DNA of 64,000 nt from Burkholderia guangdongensis (GCF_013403875.1 NZ_JACBNX010000001.1:62001-126000); one strand, 5' to 3'; numbered from the stretch's first letter, positions 38,045 through 45,449 are shown. Notes: generated by a model not told the origin, from the letters alone. Numbers and translations: made by a program.

Positions 38045-38746
38045 TTACGCGATGCGGCCGGTCCACGCGGTCTGGGGTGTTTCCGGCTGCACGCGCCCTT
38101 CGTGCAGGAACACGACGTGATCGCCGAACGCCGCGACATCGTCCGGGTCATGCGTGATCATCACCATCGGAATGTCGAGCCGCGTCTGCAGTTCGGCGAG
38201 TTCGTGTCGCATCCGCACGCGCAGTGCGCCGTCGAGTGCCGAGAACGGCTCGTCGAGCAGCAGGATTCGCGGCCGCGCGACGAGTGCCCGAGCGAGCGCG
38301 ACGCGCTGCTTTTGCCCGCCGGAAAGCTGCGCCGGATAGTGGCCCGCGAGCGTTTCCAGATCGAATGCGCGCAGCCAGTGCGCGACTTCCGGCGGCAGCA
38401 CCTTCGCGCGCGGGTTGCGCCAGCCCGGTGTCAGGCCGAACGCGATGTTTTGCCGGACGTTCAGATGCGGAAACAGCGCGTAGTCCTGGAACAGGTAGGC
38501 GACGCGGCGCGCCTGCGTCGGCACGTCGATGCGGCGCGCGGCGTCGAACAGCGTGTCGCCGCCGAGCGCGATCGCGCCTTCGTCCGGCGCGAGCAGGCCC
38601 GCGATGGCCTGCAGCGTCAGGCTCTTGCCGGCGCCCGACGGTCCGAACAGCACGATGCGCTGCGCAGTCGACGAGAACGACACGCGGAGCGAAAAGTGCC
38701 GCTCCGCGCTCGCGAACGTTTTGCGGATGTCGACGACGAGGCTCAT
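38045..38746 (-). CDS. modC: Molybdate ABC transporter ATPase ModC (short form)
   Basis: A 233-residue ABC ATPase: Walker A GPSGAGKS (35-42), the signature LSGGQKQRVALARAL, Walker B RILLLDEPFSALD, and the switch His region MVMITHDPDD. It is the last gene of the leftward modABC operon. ModC is normally about 350 residues and has a C-terminal TOBE domain; here the protein ends soon after the nucleotide-binding domain, with QTAWTGRIA. So it is a short form in which molybdate sensing at the C-terminus is absent. No frameshift is evident just downstream. Confidence 0.92.
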   Translation of the reverse strand: MSLVVDIRKTFASAERHFSLRVSFSSTAQRIVLFGPSGAGKSLTLQAIAGLLAPDEGAIALGGDTLFDAARRIDVPTQARRVAYLFQDYALFPHLNVRQNIAFGLTPGWRNPRAKVLPPEVAHWLRAFDLETLAGHYPAQLSGGQKQRVALARALVARPRILLLDEPFSALDGALRVRMRHELAELQTRLDIPMVMITHDPDDVAAFGDHVVFLHEGRVQPETPQTAWTGRIA

Positions 38747-38750
38747 GCCT

Positions 38751-38868
38751 GCCTCCGCCGGGCCGCCCCAAGGCGGCTGACCGCCCCCTCGGGGGGCAGC
38801 GAACGAAGTGAGCGTGGGGGCCGTTTCATCTCAGCCTCCGCCGGGCCGTCGGCAAATGTTTCATCTCA
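38751..38868. repeat. Palindromic intergenic repeat in the mod operon
   Basis: A GC-rich block between modB and modC containing complementary segments GGGCCGCC/CCCCAAGGCGGC and CCCCCTCGGGGGG and the core GCAGCGAACGAAGTGAGCG. Flanks are duplicated: GCCTCCGCCGGGCCG at 38751-38765 and 38834-38848, and TTTCATCTCA at 38824-38833 and 38859-38868. From memory, similar palindromic units recur in betaproteobacterial genomes, so this looks like a mobile short interspersed repeat that inserted inside an operon. Confidence 0.7.
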
Positions 38869-39552
38869 ACGCGCTCCCGACAGCACGCGCGGCGGCACGA
38901 ACCGTCCGGCCGCGAGCAGCACGATCACGCAGGTGACCGACGTGACGAGCACGAGCACGTTCGCGGTCGCGTCGTCGCCGGCCTGCACGGCGGCGTAGAC
39001 GGCGACCGACAGCGTCTGCGTGCGGCCCGGCAGGTTGCCCGCGATCATCAGCGTCGCGCCGAACTCGCCGAGCGCGCGCGCGAACGCGAGCAGCGCGCCC
39101 GCGAGGATCCCGCGCGCGGCGAGCGGCAGCGTCACGCGGAAGAACACGGCGGCTTCGCCGATGCCGAGCGTGCGCGCCGCGCGTTCGAGCTGCGGGTCGA
39201 CCGACTCGAACGCGGCGCGCGCGGATTTCAGGATCAGCGGAAACGCGACGACCATCGACGCGATCACCGCGCCCTGCCACGTGAACACGAGCTGAATGTC
39301 GAACCGGTCGAGCCACGCGCCGATCACGCCGCGCCGGCCGAGCAGCACGAGCAGGTAGTAGCCGAGCACGGTCGGCGGCAGCACGAGCGGCAGCGTCAAC
39401 AGCGAGTCGACGACGTCGCGCGCGCCCGAGCGCCAGCGCGCGAGCGCGTAGCCGGCGGCGACGCCGAGCACGACGTCGAGCGCGGTGGCCCAGCCGGCCA
39501 CCTTCAGCGACAGCAGCAGCGGAACCCAGGCATCGTGCATGGCTTTGCGCAA
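38866..39552 (-). CDS. modB: Molybdate ABC transporter permease ModB
   Basis: A 228-residue inner-membrane permease with about five helices and the ABC permease EAA loop (SVDPQLERAARTLGIGEAAVFFRVTLPLAARGILAGALLAFARALGEFGAT). The start near DAWVPLLLSLKVAGWATALDVVLG is standard for ModB. The ATG at 39540 (MHDAWVPLLLS) is an alternative start to 39552. The stop lies in the repeat at 38866-38868. It is expressed with modA (17-base gap) and, across the 119-base repeat, modC. Confidence 0.94.
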   Translation of the reverse strand: MRKAMHDAWVPLLLSLKVAGWATALDVVLGVAAGYALARWRSGARDVVDSLLTLPLVLPPTVLGYYLLVLLGRRGVIGAWLDRFDIQLVFTWQGAVIASMVVAFPLILKSARAAFESVDPQLERAARTLGIGEAAVFFRVTLPLAARGILAGALLAFARALGEFGATLMIAGNLPGRTQTLSVAVYAAVQAGDDATANVLVLVTSVTCVIVLLAAGRFVPPRVLSGAR

Positions 39553-39569
39553 CGCGCAACGCGGTGGAC

Positions 39570-40355
39570 TCAGCGCGAGGCGGGCTTGAAGCCGAACGTC
39601 GCGAGCACCGACTGGCCTTGCGGCGACGCGACGAAGTCGATGAACGACTGCGCGTCGGCCGCGTGGCGGCTGTCCTTGACGACGGCGATCGGATAGGTGA
39701 TCGGCGTCTGCGTCGGGACGGTCGCGACGACTTTCACGCGCCCCGGCATGATCGCCGCGTCGGTGCCGAACACGAAGCCGGCGTCGACCTCGCCGCGCGC
39801 GACGTAGTCGAGGCTCTGGCGGACGTTCGCGGCGAGCACGCCCTTCGCGCTGACCGCGTCCCAGACGCCGGCCGCCTTCAGCGCGCCTTCGGTATAGCGG
39901 CCGACCGGCACCGAAGCCGGATCGCCGTACGCGACGCGCTTGATGCCCGGTGCGGCCAGCTCGCGCACCGATGCGGGCGCGGACGCACTGTCGGCCGGCA
40001 CGATCAGCACGAGCGAATTCGCGGCGAAGTCGCGCCGCGTGGCGGGCGCGATCACCTGCTCGGCGGCCGCGCGATCCATCGCCTTCTGGTCGGCGGACGC
40101 GAACACGTCGGCGGGTGCGCCCTTCGCGATCTGCTGCATCAGCACGTCGGACGCGCCGAAGTTGAACAGGACCTTGCTGCCGGGGTGCAGTTTTTCGTAC
40201 GCGTCGCCGACGGCCTTGAACGCGTTCGTCAGGCTCGCGGCCGCGGACACGACGAGTTCGCCGGCGGCGTGCGCGGTCGCGTGGAACGTGAGGCCGAGGA
40301 CGAGCGTCGCGAGCGGCAGCAGCCGACGCGCAGTGAAGCGGGGGGATGAATGCAT
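39570..40355 (-). CDS. modA: Molybdate-binding periplasmic protein ModA
   Basis: A 261-residue periplasmic substrate-binding protein. The signal peptide runs to about residue 31 (RRLLPLATLVLGLTFHATAHA). The mature protein starts AGELVVSAAASLTNAF, with the anion-binding SAAASL at the start, FNFGASDVLMQQI, and LVLIVPADSAS. It ends SPQGQSVLATFGFKP. It captures molybdate or tungstate for ModBC. It is the first gene of the leftward operon and is preceded by a candidate ModE box. Confidence 0.94.
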   Translation of the reverse strand: MHSSPRFTARRLLPLATLVLGLTFHATAHAAGELVVSAAASLTNAFKAVGDAYEKLHPGSKVLFNFGASDVLMQQIAKGAPADVFASADQKAMDRAAAEQVIAPATRRDFAANSLVLIVPADSASAPASVRELAAPGIKRVAYGDPASVPVGRYTEGALKAAGVWDAVSAKGVLAANVRQSLDYVARGEVDAGFVFGTDAAIMPGRVKVVATVPTQTPITYPIAVVKDSRHAADAQSFIDFVASPQGQSVLATFGFKPASR

Positions 40356-40400
40356 GGCGATGATCGAAGCCGGACCCGGCGTGAATGACGAAAAGGCAAT

Positions 40401-40424
40401 CGTAATATAACGCGGGTGATAACG
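40401..40424 (-). promoter_or_regulatory. Candidate ModE operator upstream of modA
   Basis: On the top strand CGTAAT (40401-40406) and ATAACG (40419-40424) make a near-perfect dyad with a 12-base spacer, 46 bases before modA. The arms and spacing resemble the known E. coli modA operator (CGTTAT-N12-ATAACG). modE is encoded about 2.4 kb away. The site fits repression of modABC by ModE-molybdate. Confidence 0.6.
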
Positions 40425-40455
40425 CTTCGCCTATTGGTCATGCGACGGCGGCCTG

Positions 40456-40538
40456 ACGCGTGCCCTTCCGCGTGCTCTTATTACGTGTGCGCTTAAGCGT
40501 GCCCTTACGCGTGCCCTACGCGTGCCCCTACGCGTGCA
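40456..40538. repeat. Imperfect tandem repeat of ACGCGTGCCC
   Basis: A run of imperfect 8-11-base units containing CGCGTGC or ACGTGTGC (such as ACGCGTGCCC at 40456-40465) covers 83 bases after and into the end of the PAP2 gene, whose last codons (ELHA) are encoded by one unit. It may have arisen by slippage and could vary between strains. Confidence 0.6.
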
Positions 40539-41226
40539 ATTCGCCGCCCGGCATCGTCGCGCGCCGCAGCGACGACGGATGCGACGCGGGCCGGTAGTTC
40601 GGATTGGCCTTCCAGCGCGCGCGCACGTACGGGCGCTCGTGGCCGGACAGATGCAGCGCGACCTGGGTGACCCAGCGATGCGACGGCACGGTGATCCCGT
40701 GCAGCGCGACGGTGACGAGCGCGAGGCTCGCGGCGACGGCCGGCACCGACCACCGGTGCGGCACCGCGCGCCACGATCCCCAGATGAACGCGAGCGCGGC
40801 GAGCGCGCCGACGATGCAGCCGGTGATCGCCTCGGACGGTGAATGCGCGTCGAGCGCGACGCGCGAGAAGCCGACCGCGACGCCCGCGCCGAGGCCGAGC
40901 GCGATGCCGACGAGCCGCACGGGTGTGCGCGTGCGGCTCAGCATCAGGAACATCGCGACCGGATAGACCGACGTCGACAGCATCGCATGTCCGCTGAACC
41001 CGGTGAAATCCCACGCGCGGATACCGATGCCCCAGCCGAGGAACGCGATCTTCGTGAGCGCGACGACGGCGATCGCGACCGCGAGCACGAGCAGCCATGC
41101 GGCGGCGCGGCGCCAGGAGTAGCCGAGCGCGAGCCAGACGGCAATCGTGACGGCGAGCGGCAGGGTCAGGCCAGCGCCCCCAAGCGTGGTGATCGAGATC
41201 CAGAGGTGAGACGGCAGATCGAACAT
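40528..41226 (-). CDS. PAP2-family phosphatase
   Basis: A 232-residue six-helix membrane phosphatase of the PAP2 superfamily. The three catalytic motifs are present: LTKIAFLGWGIGIR (K-x6-R-like motif 1), FSGHAMLSTS (motif 2 with His), and SRVALDAHSPSEAI (motif 3, Arg and His). It removes phosphate from lipid phosphates such as undecaprenyl pyrophosphate or phosphatidic acid. The frame is open to a GTG at 41310, but MFDLPSHLWISITT at 41226 is the better N-terminus. The C-terminus ends in the repeat at 40456-40538. It is divergent from the PHB-depolymerase-like gene. Confidence 0.85.
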   Translation of the reverse strand: MFDLPSHLWISITTLGGAGLTLPLAVTIAVWLALGYSWRRAAAWLLVLAVAIAVVALTKIAFLGWGIGIRAWDFTGFSGHAMLSTSVYPVAMFLMLSRTRTPVRLVGIALGLGAGVAVGFSRVALDAHSPSEAITGCIVGALAALAFIWGSWRAVPHRWSVPAVAASLALVTVALHGITVPSHRWVTQVALHLSGHERPYVRARWKANPNYRPASHPSSLRRATMPGGELHA

Positions 41227-41401
41227 CGAAACGGCAAAAACGAGAGGCGGGACGACAAACGCTTGTTTGACGCGTGAGGCGACACGAACGACGACGGAGA
41301 CAAGCGGCACAACCGTCAGTATAGCCCCGCTCGGCGAGCGCCCGGATTTTTACGGTGTCGGGAACTAACTCCGAGCAGGATAAATCCCAGAAACAATGGT
41401 A

Positions 41402-41416
41402 TTGTGCATTGCACAA
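41402..41416. promoter_or_regulatory. Perfect palindrome TTGTGCA-T-TGCACAA
   Basis: A 7-1-7 perfect dyad 57 bases before the esterase start and about 180 bases from the PAP2 start. The TGCA-centred symmetry resembles sites of polyhydroxyalkanoate regulators of the PhaR kind, and the next gene is a PHB-depolymerase-like esterase. Assignment to PhaR is an inference. Confidence 0.5.
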
Positions 41417-41472
41417 ATCGGATGAAAACACCATCCGTAACGTCCCTTATTCATTGATTGCGAGCCCGAACG

Positions 41473-42570
41473 ATGACCAAAAGTCTGACGAAAGTATGGC
41501 TGGGCGGCGTGAAACGCATGCTGACCTCGCCGTCGAAGCGCGCGCCGCGCGCCGTGATTGACGTCGCCGCGTCGCCCGCCGGATCCGATGCCGCTTCCGT
41601 GCCGACCGTCCGCGAGTCGCGGGTGCGGCCGCGCGCGGCCGCATGGGCGGCCGGAAAATGGACGCACGGCGAGCACCCGATGGCGCCCGCCGCCGGGCGG
41701 CTCGTGCAGCTGTTGTCGTACGGCCTTTATGTGCCGCCCCGCGCGCGTCGCCGCCGGATGCCGCTCGTCGTGATGCTGCACGGCTGTCAGCAGACGATCG
41801 ACGAATTCGCGCAAGGCACGCGGATGAACCTGCTGGCCGACCAGCACGGGTTCGCGGTGCTGTATCCGCAGCAGTCCGTGCGCGCGCACGCGCACGGCTG
41901 CTGGCACTGGTACGAGGACACCGAGCGCGCGGGCCGCGGCGAGGCGCACGCGATCGTGTCGCTGGTCGACGCGCTGGTCGCCGAGCACGGTTTCGACGCG
42001 TCGCGCGTGTATGTGGCGGGGCTGTCGGCGGGGGCGGGCCTCGCGTCGCTGCTCGCGGTGCATTGTCCGGAGCGTTTCGCGGCGGTCGCGCTGCATTCGG
42101 GCCCGGCGTTCGGCGAGGCGAATTCGGGCATTGCGGCGATGGACGTGATGCGCCGCGGCGCTCGGCAGGATCCGGTCGAACTGGTGGATGCGCTCGTCGA
42201 GCACGGCACGTATCCGGGGATGCCGGCGCTGATCGTGCATGGCGACGGCGATCACGTCGTCGCGCCGAAGAACGCGGACCAGCTCGCGACCGAGTTCCTG
42301 CGCCTGAACGAGCTCGTCGACCGGCGCGGCGCGCTGCGCGGCGGTGAGCGGATCGAGACGCACGAGCCGGGCGCGCTGATTCGCGATTACCGCCGGGATG
42401 GCGCGTCCGTCGTGCGGCTGTGTCACGTGAAGGGGCTCGATCATGCGTGGGCCGGCGGCGACGACACGGTGCCGTTCCACTCGGCGGTCGGGCCCGATGC
42501 GAGCGAGCTCGTCTGGTCGTTTTTTGCATCGCACCAACGAACTGTCGCGGCGGAGCGACGCACCGCGTGA
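41473..42570 (+). CDS. PHB-depolymerase-family esterase
   Basis: A 365-residue alpha/beta hydrolase of the polyhydroxybutyrate depolymerase/feruloyl esterase family (PF10503-like). It shows the start of the fold (RMPLVVMLHGCQQTIDEFAQGTRMN), the nucleophile elbow GLSAGAGLASLLA (Ser near residue 184), the acid region IVHGDGDHVVAP, and a late His in VKGLDHAWAGGDD. The first ~65 residues are Arg/Ala-rich and carry no clear signal peptide, so it may be cytoplasmic. The ATG at 41473 has no strong ribosome-binding site. The palindrome upstream may control it. Confidence 0.87.
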   Translation: MTKSLTKVWLGGVKRMLTSPSKRAPRAVIDVAASPAGSDAASVPTVRESRVRPRAAAWAAGKWTHGEHPMAPAAGRLVQLLSYGLYVPPRARRRRMPLVVMLHGCQQTIDEFAQGTRMNLLADQHGFAVLYPQQSVRAHAHGCWHWYEDTERAGRGEAHAIVSLVDALVAEHGFDASRVYVAGLSAGAGLASLLAVHCPERFAAVALHSGPAFGEANSGIAAMDVMRRGARQDPVELVDALVEHGTYPGMPALIVHGDGDHVVAPKNADQLATEFLRLNELVDRRGALRGGERIETHEPGALIRDYRRDGASVVRLCHVKGLDHAWAGGDDTVPFHSAVGPDASELVWSFFASHQRTVAAERRTA

Positions 42571-42600
42571 TCGATGCTGGCGGGTTTCTAGGGTTTTCCC

Positions 42601-42606
42601 TATAAT
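42601..42606 (+). promoter_or_regulatory. -10 TATAAT element before the DUF3563 gene
   Basis: TATAAT at 42601-42606 lies 46 bases before the next start codon, directly after TAGGGTTTTCCC, whose arms (AGGG and CCCT) are complementary. No good -35 hexamer is found at the normal spacing (TGGCGG), so strength or activator dependence is uncertain. Confidence 0.45.
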
Positions 42607-42652
42607 ACGGGAATACGCCTAAGTGCAAACCCTTGAATTCGCGAGATCGATC

Positions 42653-42829
42653 ATGTACTTGCTGAGCCACCTCTTCCTGATGCTGACCCAATCCTCCGAG
42701 CGCGCCGAGAAGGAACGCTCGGACGCTTACCTGGCCGACGCGACCGATCTGCACGACCTCGAATTCCGCATGCGCGAACTCGATCGCGGTGCGTCCCGCC
42801 GCGCGTCCTGGATGGTGCACACCGAATGA
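42653..42829 (+). CDS. DUF3563-family small protein
   Basis: A 58-residue protein typical of the betaproteobacterial DUF3563 family: MYLLSHLFLMLTQSSERAEKERSDAYLADATDLHDLEFRMRELDRG. There is a short hydrophobic start and then a charged, probably helical, body. Function is unknown. The ATG at 42653 matches the family start; the open frame continues to 42623 without support. A TATAAT element lies just upstream. Confidence 0.85.
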   Translation: MYLLSHLFLMLTQSSERAEKERSDAYLADATDLHDLEFRMRELDRGASRRASWMVHTE

Positions 42830-42937
42830 AAACGTGCCGGATCGCTGGCTGATCCGGCACTTCGCATGACCAGGCGCGCGTGGCTTCCATGCCACTTGCG
42901 CCCTTGTCCTCTTGCCGCCGCATCGGGCGCGCGGTGC

Positions 42938-43357
42938 TCAGACGAGCACGAGCCGCACCGACACGTTGTTGCGCGTCGCGTTCGAGTACGGGCACACCTG
43001 ATGCGCCTTGTCGACGAGCGTTTGCGCGGCATCCTTGTCGAGGCCCGGCAGCGACACGCGCAGTTCGACGTCGAGTGCGAATCCGCCGGCGTCGTTCGGG
43101 CCGATGCCGACTTCGGCCGTCACCGTCGTCTCGGCGGGGAGCGCCTGCTTGCTTTGCCCGGCGACGAATTTCATCGCGCTGAGGAAGCACGCCGAGTAGC
43201 CGGCCCCGAACAGCTGCTCGGGGTTCGTGCCTTCCGCGCCGGTGCCGCCCAGCTCGCGCGGGGCGGCCAGCTTCACGTCGAGCCGGTTGTCGGCTGAAAT
43301 CGCGCGGCCGTCCCGGCCGCCGGTGCTCGTTGCGCTCGTCTTGTACAGAATGTTCAT
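42938..43357 (-). CDS. ohr: Organic hydroperoxide resistance protein Ohr (OsmC family)
   Basis: A 139-residue thiol peroxidase that reduces organic hydroperoxides. The two redox Cys are in FGAGYSACFLSAMKFVA (about 60) and AHQVCPYSNATRNN (about 125), the N-terminus is LYKTSATSTGGRDGR, and the length is normal. The ATG at 43357 follows GGAGTCGCACC. It is transcribed away from a MarR-type regulator gene in the same direction, with the regulator gene upstream. Probable OhrR sites precede it. Confidence 0.95.
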   Translation of the reverse strand: MNILYKTSATSTGGRDGRAISADNRLDVKLAAPRELGGTGAEGTNPEQLFGAGYSACFLSAMKFVAGQSKQALPAETTVTAEVGIGPNDAGGFALDVELRVSLPGLDKDAAQTLVDKAHQVCPYSNATRNNVSVRLVLV

Positions 43358-43420
43358 GGTGCGACTCCTGTCTGGATGGGGGAAGCGGCCCGGCCCTCGG
43401 CACTGGCCACGACTTAAATA

Positions 43421-43446
43421 TAGTGCACAAATTGTTAGTGTGCAAA
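43421..43446. promoter_or_regulatory. Two repeated OhrR-like sites upstream of ohr
   Basis: TAGTGCACAAA (43421-43431) and TAGTGTGCAAA (43436-43446) are direct repeats 15 bases apart in an AT-rich patch before ohr. A related sequence in the other orientation (TTAGCACGCAAATATTT) precedes the regulator gene. They look like binding sites for the adjacent MarR-type repressor. Confidence 0.6.
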
Positions 43447-43523
43447 CTATTTTCGACGTGCTGCCCAAATTAGATTGGTCGAATCGTTCAAGCGCGGATC
43501 GGGCGGGCCGGGCCCGGACGACG

Positions 43524-43976
43524 TCAGCGATCCGTCGAAGCCGACAGCGCGTCGTGCAGCCGCTTCAGATCGGAGCGGAGCCGGACGAGGAATTCCGGCG
43601 TCTGCTGCATCGCGCAGAACAGATCGGCCGGCACCGTGCGTGCCGTGTCCTTCAGCGCCGCGCCGTCGGCGGTCAACCGGACGAACACCACGCGCTCGTC
43701 GGCCGCGCTGCGCACGCGCTCGACATAGCCGAGCGCCTCGAGGCGCTTCAGGATCGGCGTGACCGTCGCGGAATCGAGATCCAGCCGCGCGGCGATGTCC
43801 TTGACCGCAAGGTCGTCGCGTTCCCAGAGCACGAGCATCGCCAAGTATTGAGGATAGGTCAGCGACAGCTTGTCGAGTAGTGGCTTGTACGCTTTCGTCA
43901 TCGCATGCGAAGTCGAGTACAGCGCGAAGCAGAGCTGCTCGTCGAGGGTTTGCGGGAGCGTGAGCACGGAGTTCAT
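43524..43976 (-). CDS. ohrR: MarR-family organic-peroxide sensor OhrR
   Basis: A 150-residue winged-helix repressor: LDEQLCFALYSTSHAMTKAYKPLLDKLSLTYPQYLAMLVLWERDDLAVKDIAARLDLDSATVTPILKRLEALG. Cys near residue 16 in the LCFALYS motif is the peroxide-reactive residue of OhrR. The ATG at 43976 fits the normal length. It represses ohr and probably itself: related sites occur before both genes. Confidence 0.93.
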   Translation of the reverse strand: MNSVLTLPQTLDEQLCFALYSTSHAMTKAYKPLLDKLSLTYPQYLAMLVLWERDDLAVKDIAARLDLDSATVTPILKRLEALGYVERVRSAADERVVFVRLTADGAALKDTARTVPADLFCAMQQTPEFLVRLRSDLKRLHDALSASTDR

Positions 43977-44003
43977 GATCGGAGCGTGCCAGGCATCGGC
44001 ACG

Positions 44004-44020
44004 AAATATTTGCGTGCTAA
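44004..44020. promoter_or_regulatory. OhrR-like site before ohrR
   Basis: AAATATTTGCGTGCTAA; its reverse complement TTAGCACGCAAATATTT parallels the TTAGTGTGCAAACTATTT in front of ohr. It lies 28 bases upstream of the ohrR ATG and would give autoregulation. Confidence 0.5.
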
Positions 44021-44038
44021 TGATTTTGCGCGCGATCA

Positions 44039-44089
44039 GTGGATTTGAACAGCGGGTGGATTTGAACAGCAGGCGGATTTGAACAGCGG
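44039..44089. repeat. Three tandem 17-bp repeats
   Basis: GTGGATTTGAACAGCGG-type units at 44039-44055, 44056-44072 and 44073-44089, each with one or two changes. They lie between the ohrR promoter and the truncated host gene. Origin is probably slippage; binding of a protein is an alternative. Confidence 0.75.
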
Positions 44090-44147
44090 CGACCGGCACG
44101 CGAGCAGGCCACCCACGCCGGTCACCCGCGCTGGCCGCCGGGGCAGG

Positions 44148-44252
44148 TCAGCGCGTCGCGGGCGGCGCGGCCTGCGCGTTCGGTTCCTGCACGCCGAAGC
44201 AGCCGCGATAAGTCGCGTAGAACGAGCAATAGAGCATCGTCGTCACGAGAAT
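44148..44252 (-). pseudogene. 3' remnant of a host membrane-protein gene cut by the prophage
   Basis: Only the last ~34 codons remain, reading leftward: ILVTTMLYCSFYATYRGC then FGVQEPNAQAAPPATR and stop at 44148. This is the end of a hydrophobic helix plus a Pro/Ala-rich tail with host-like GC. Going upstream the frame enters AT-rich phage DNA and hits a stop at 44277-44279. The protein appears to be the C-terminus of a membrane protein, perhaps of the BPSS1780 kind (weak guess). The rest of the gene should lie beyond the right end of the prophage. Confidence 0.65.
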
Positions 44253-44319
44253 GCAAAACCGTTGTAAAACAATGGGTTAGATGAAGTTGCAAACCAAGAT
44301 TCCTCATTTTTTGCACGTT

Positions 44320-44339
44320 GGTGCAAATTTGGTGCAAAT
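44320..44339. repeat. Possible integrase arm-type sites
   Basis: GGTGCAAAT occurs twice, at 44320-44328 and 44331-44339 (11-base period), and related GCAAA/TGCAA words recur from about 44,250 to here, between the junction and the integrase start. Arm-type sites of tyrosine integrases look like this. They also overlap the integrase leader and might control it. Confidence 0.5.
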
Positions 44340-44348
44340 GAGGCACAT

Positions 44349-45419
44349 ATGGCTAGCATCCTCAAAAAGGGCGACAAGTGGCAAGCACGGGTGATCCGCA
44401 AGGGGTTCCCAGCACAGAACAAGTCCTTCGACAGTAAAACAGAAGCACAAGCTTGGGCGACAGAGATTGAAGCTGCAATGCAAGCGGGAACGTTCGCAGC
44501 TAACCAAGCCGACTTGGCAATTACATTAGGCGAACTGATCGATAGGTATTTGGACTCAGATCCCACGCTGCACGTCCTACCCAACGGACCGCTAGTAACC
44601 AAAAATACAACGTACTTGAAATGCAGGTTACTCAGATTGAAAGAGCGTCTGGGTCAGTACAGCGTCGAAAATTTGACACCCCAAGTACTATCAAAATACA
44701 GAGACGAGCGCCTTAAAGTCGTTTGTGCTGGTACGCTGTTGCGTGAAATAGCAGTCTTGGAAGGTCTGTTTAAACGTGCCCGCAGAGATTGGGATATGAC
44801 GCTTCCAAATCCGTTCGGCAAGTTCATAAAACCCAAGTACTTCAGCGAACGCGACAGAATACTCACAGACACAGAGCTTGATCGTTTGTGGGTCGAGCTA
44901 AAGAGCCGTGACGAGTTGTGGGAGCCGCGCAAAGCGAAGAACAGCATTAACCCGCATCTGCTGCCACTTGCCAAGCTTGCACTTGAGACTGCAATGCGAC
45001 GTAGCGAGATGTTGGAGCTTACTTGGGATCGGGTTGATCTGGAACGCAGAGTCGCCTATCTGACTAAAACGAAAAACGGCAAACCCAGAACAGTACCGCT
45101 TAGCAGTACGGCTATTGCTATCTTCCAAGAGGTACGAGCAGCGCGTGAAAAGATGCCGCTGGAGGGTATTGAAGCTGCATCCAATCGCGTTTTCCCTATT
45201 TCGTATCGCGTAGTAGATCAGGCATGGATGCGTGCTGTGAAGCGGGCCAAGATTAAGGATTTTCGCTTCCATGACCTTCGGCACATGGCGATCACGAACA
45301 TGTCTAAAAAGATTCCGAACGTGATCGAGCTAAGCCGTATTAGCGGCCATAGCAATCTCAAAATGCTTGCAAGGTACTACAGCACTAGACCCGAAGACCT
45401 CGCTTTGAAGCTTGGCTAA
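44349..45419 (+). CDS. int: Tyrosine-recombinase phage integrase
   Basis: A 356-residue site-specific recombinase. The N-terminal arm/SAM-like regions start MASILKKGDKWQARVIRKGFPAQNKSF. The catalytic domain has Arg217 or 218 (AMRRSEMLELTW), H308-x-x-R311-H312 (FHDLRHMAI), His334 (SGHSNLK) and Tyr343/344 (ARYYSTR). All residues for integration and excision are intact. It lies at the prophage's left edge and reads inward, after a short AT-rich leader with arm-like repeats. A terminator follows immediately. Confidence 0.95.
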   Translation: MASILKKGDKWQARVIRKGFPAQNKSFDSKTEAQAWATEIEAAMQAGTFAANQADLAITLGELIDRYLDSDPTLHVLPNGPLVTKNTTYLKCRLLRLKERLGQYSVENLTPQVLSKYRDERLKVVCAGTLLREIAVLEGLFKRARRDWDMTLPNPFGKFIKPKYFSERDRILTDTELDRLWVELKSRDELWEPRKAKNSINPHLLPLAKLALETAMRRSEMLELTWDRVDLERRVAYLTKTKNGKPRTVPLSSTAIAIFQEVRAAREKMPLEGIEAASNRVFPISYRVVDQAWMRAVKRAKIKDFRFHDLRHMAITNMSKKIPNVIELSRISGHSNLKMLARYYSTRPEDLALKLG

Positions 45420-45423
45420 AAAG

Positions 45424-45449
45424 AAGGGGAGCACGTTAGCTCCCTTTTT
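45424..45449. terminator. Bidirectional terminator after integrase
   Basis: GGGAGC (45427-45432), loop ACGTTA, GCTCCC (45439-45444), followed by TTTTT. On the left the complementary side starts with an A run in the integrase end, so it can serve the integrase (+) and the convergent leftward gene ending at 45450. Confidence 0.75.

Noticed and set aside
44100..44350. tRNA at the prophage junction
   Set aside because: No tRNA-like sequence is present; the junction is in the end of a protein gene.
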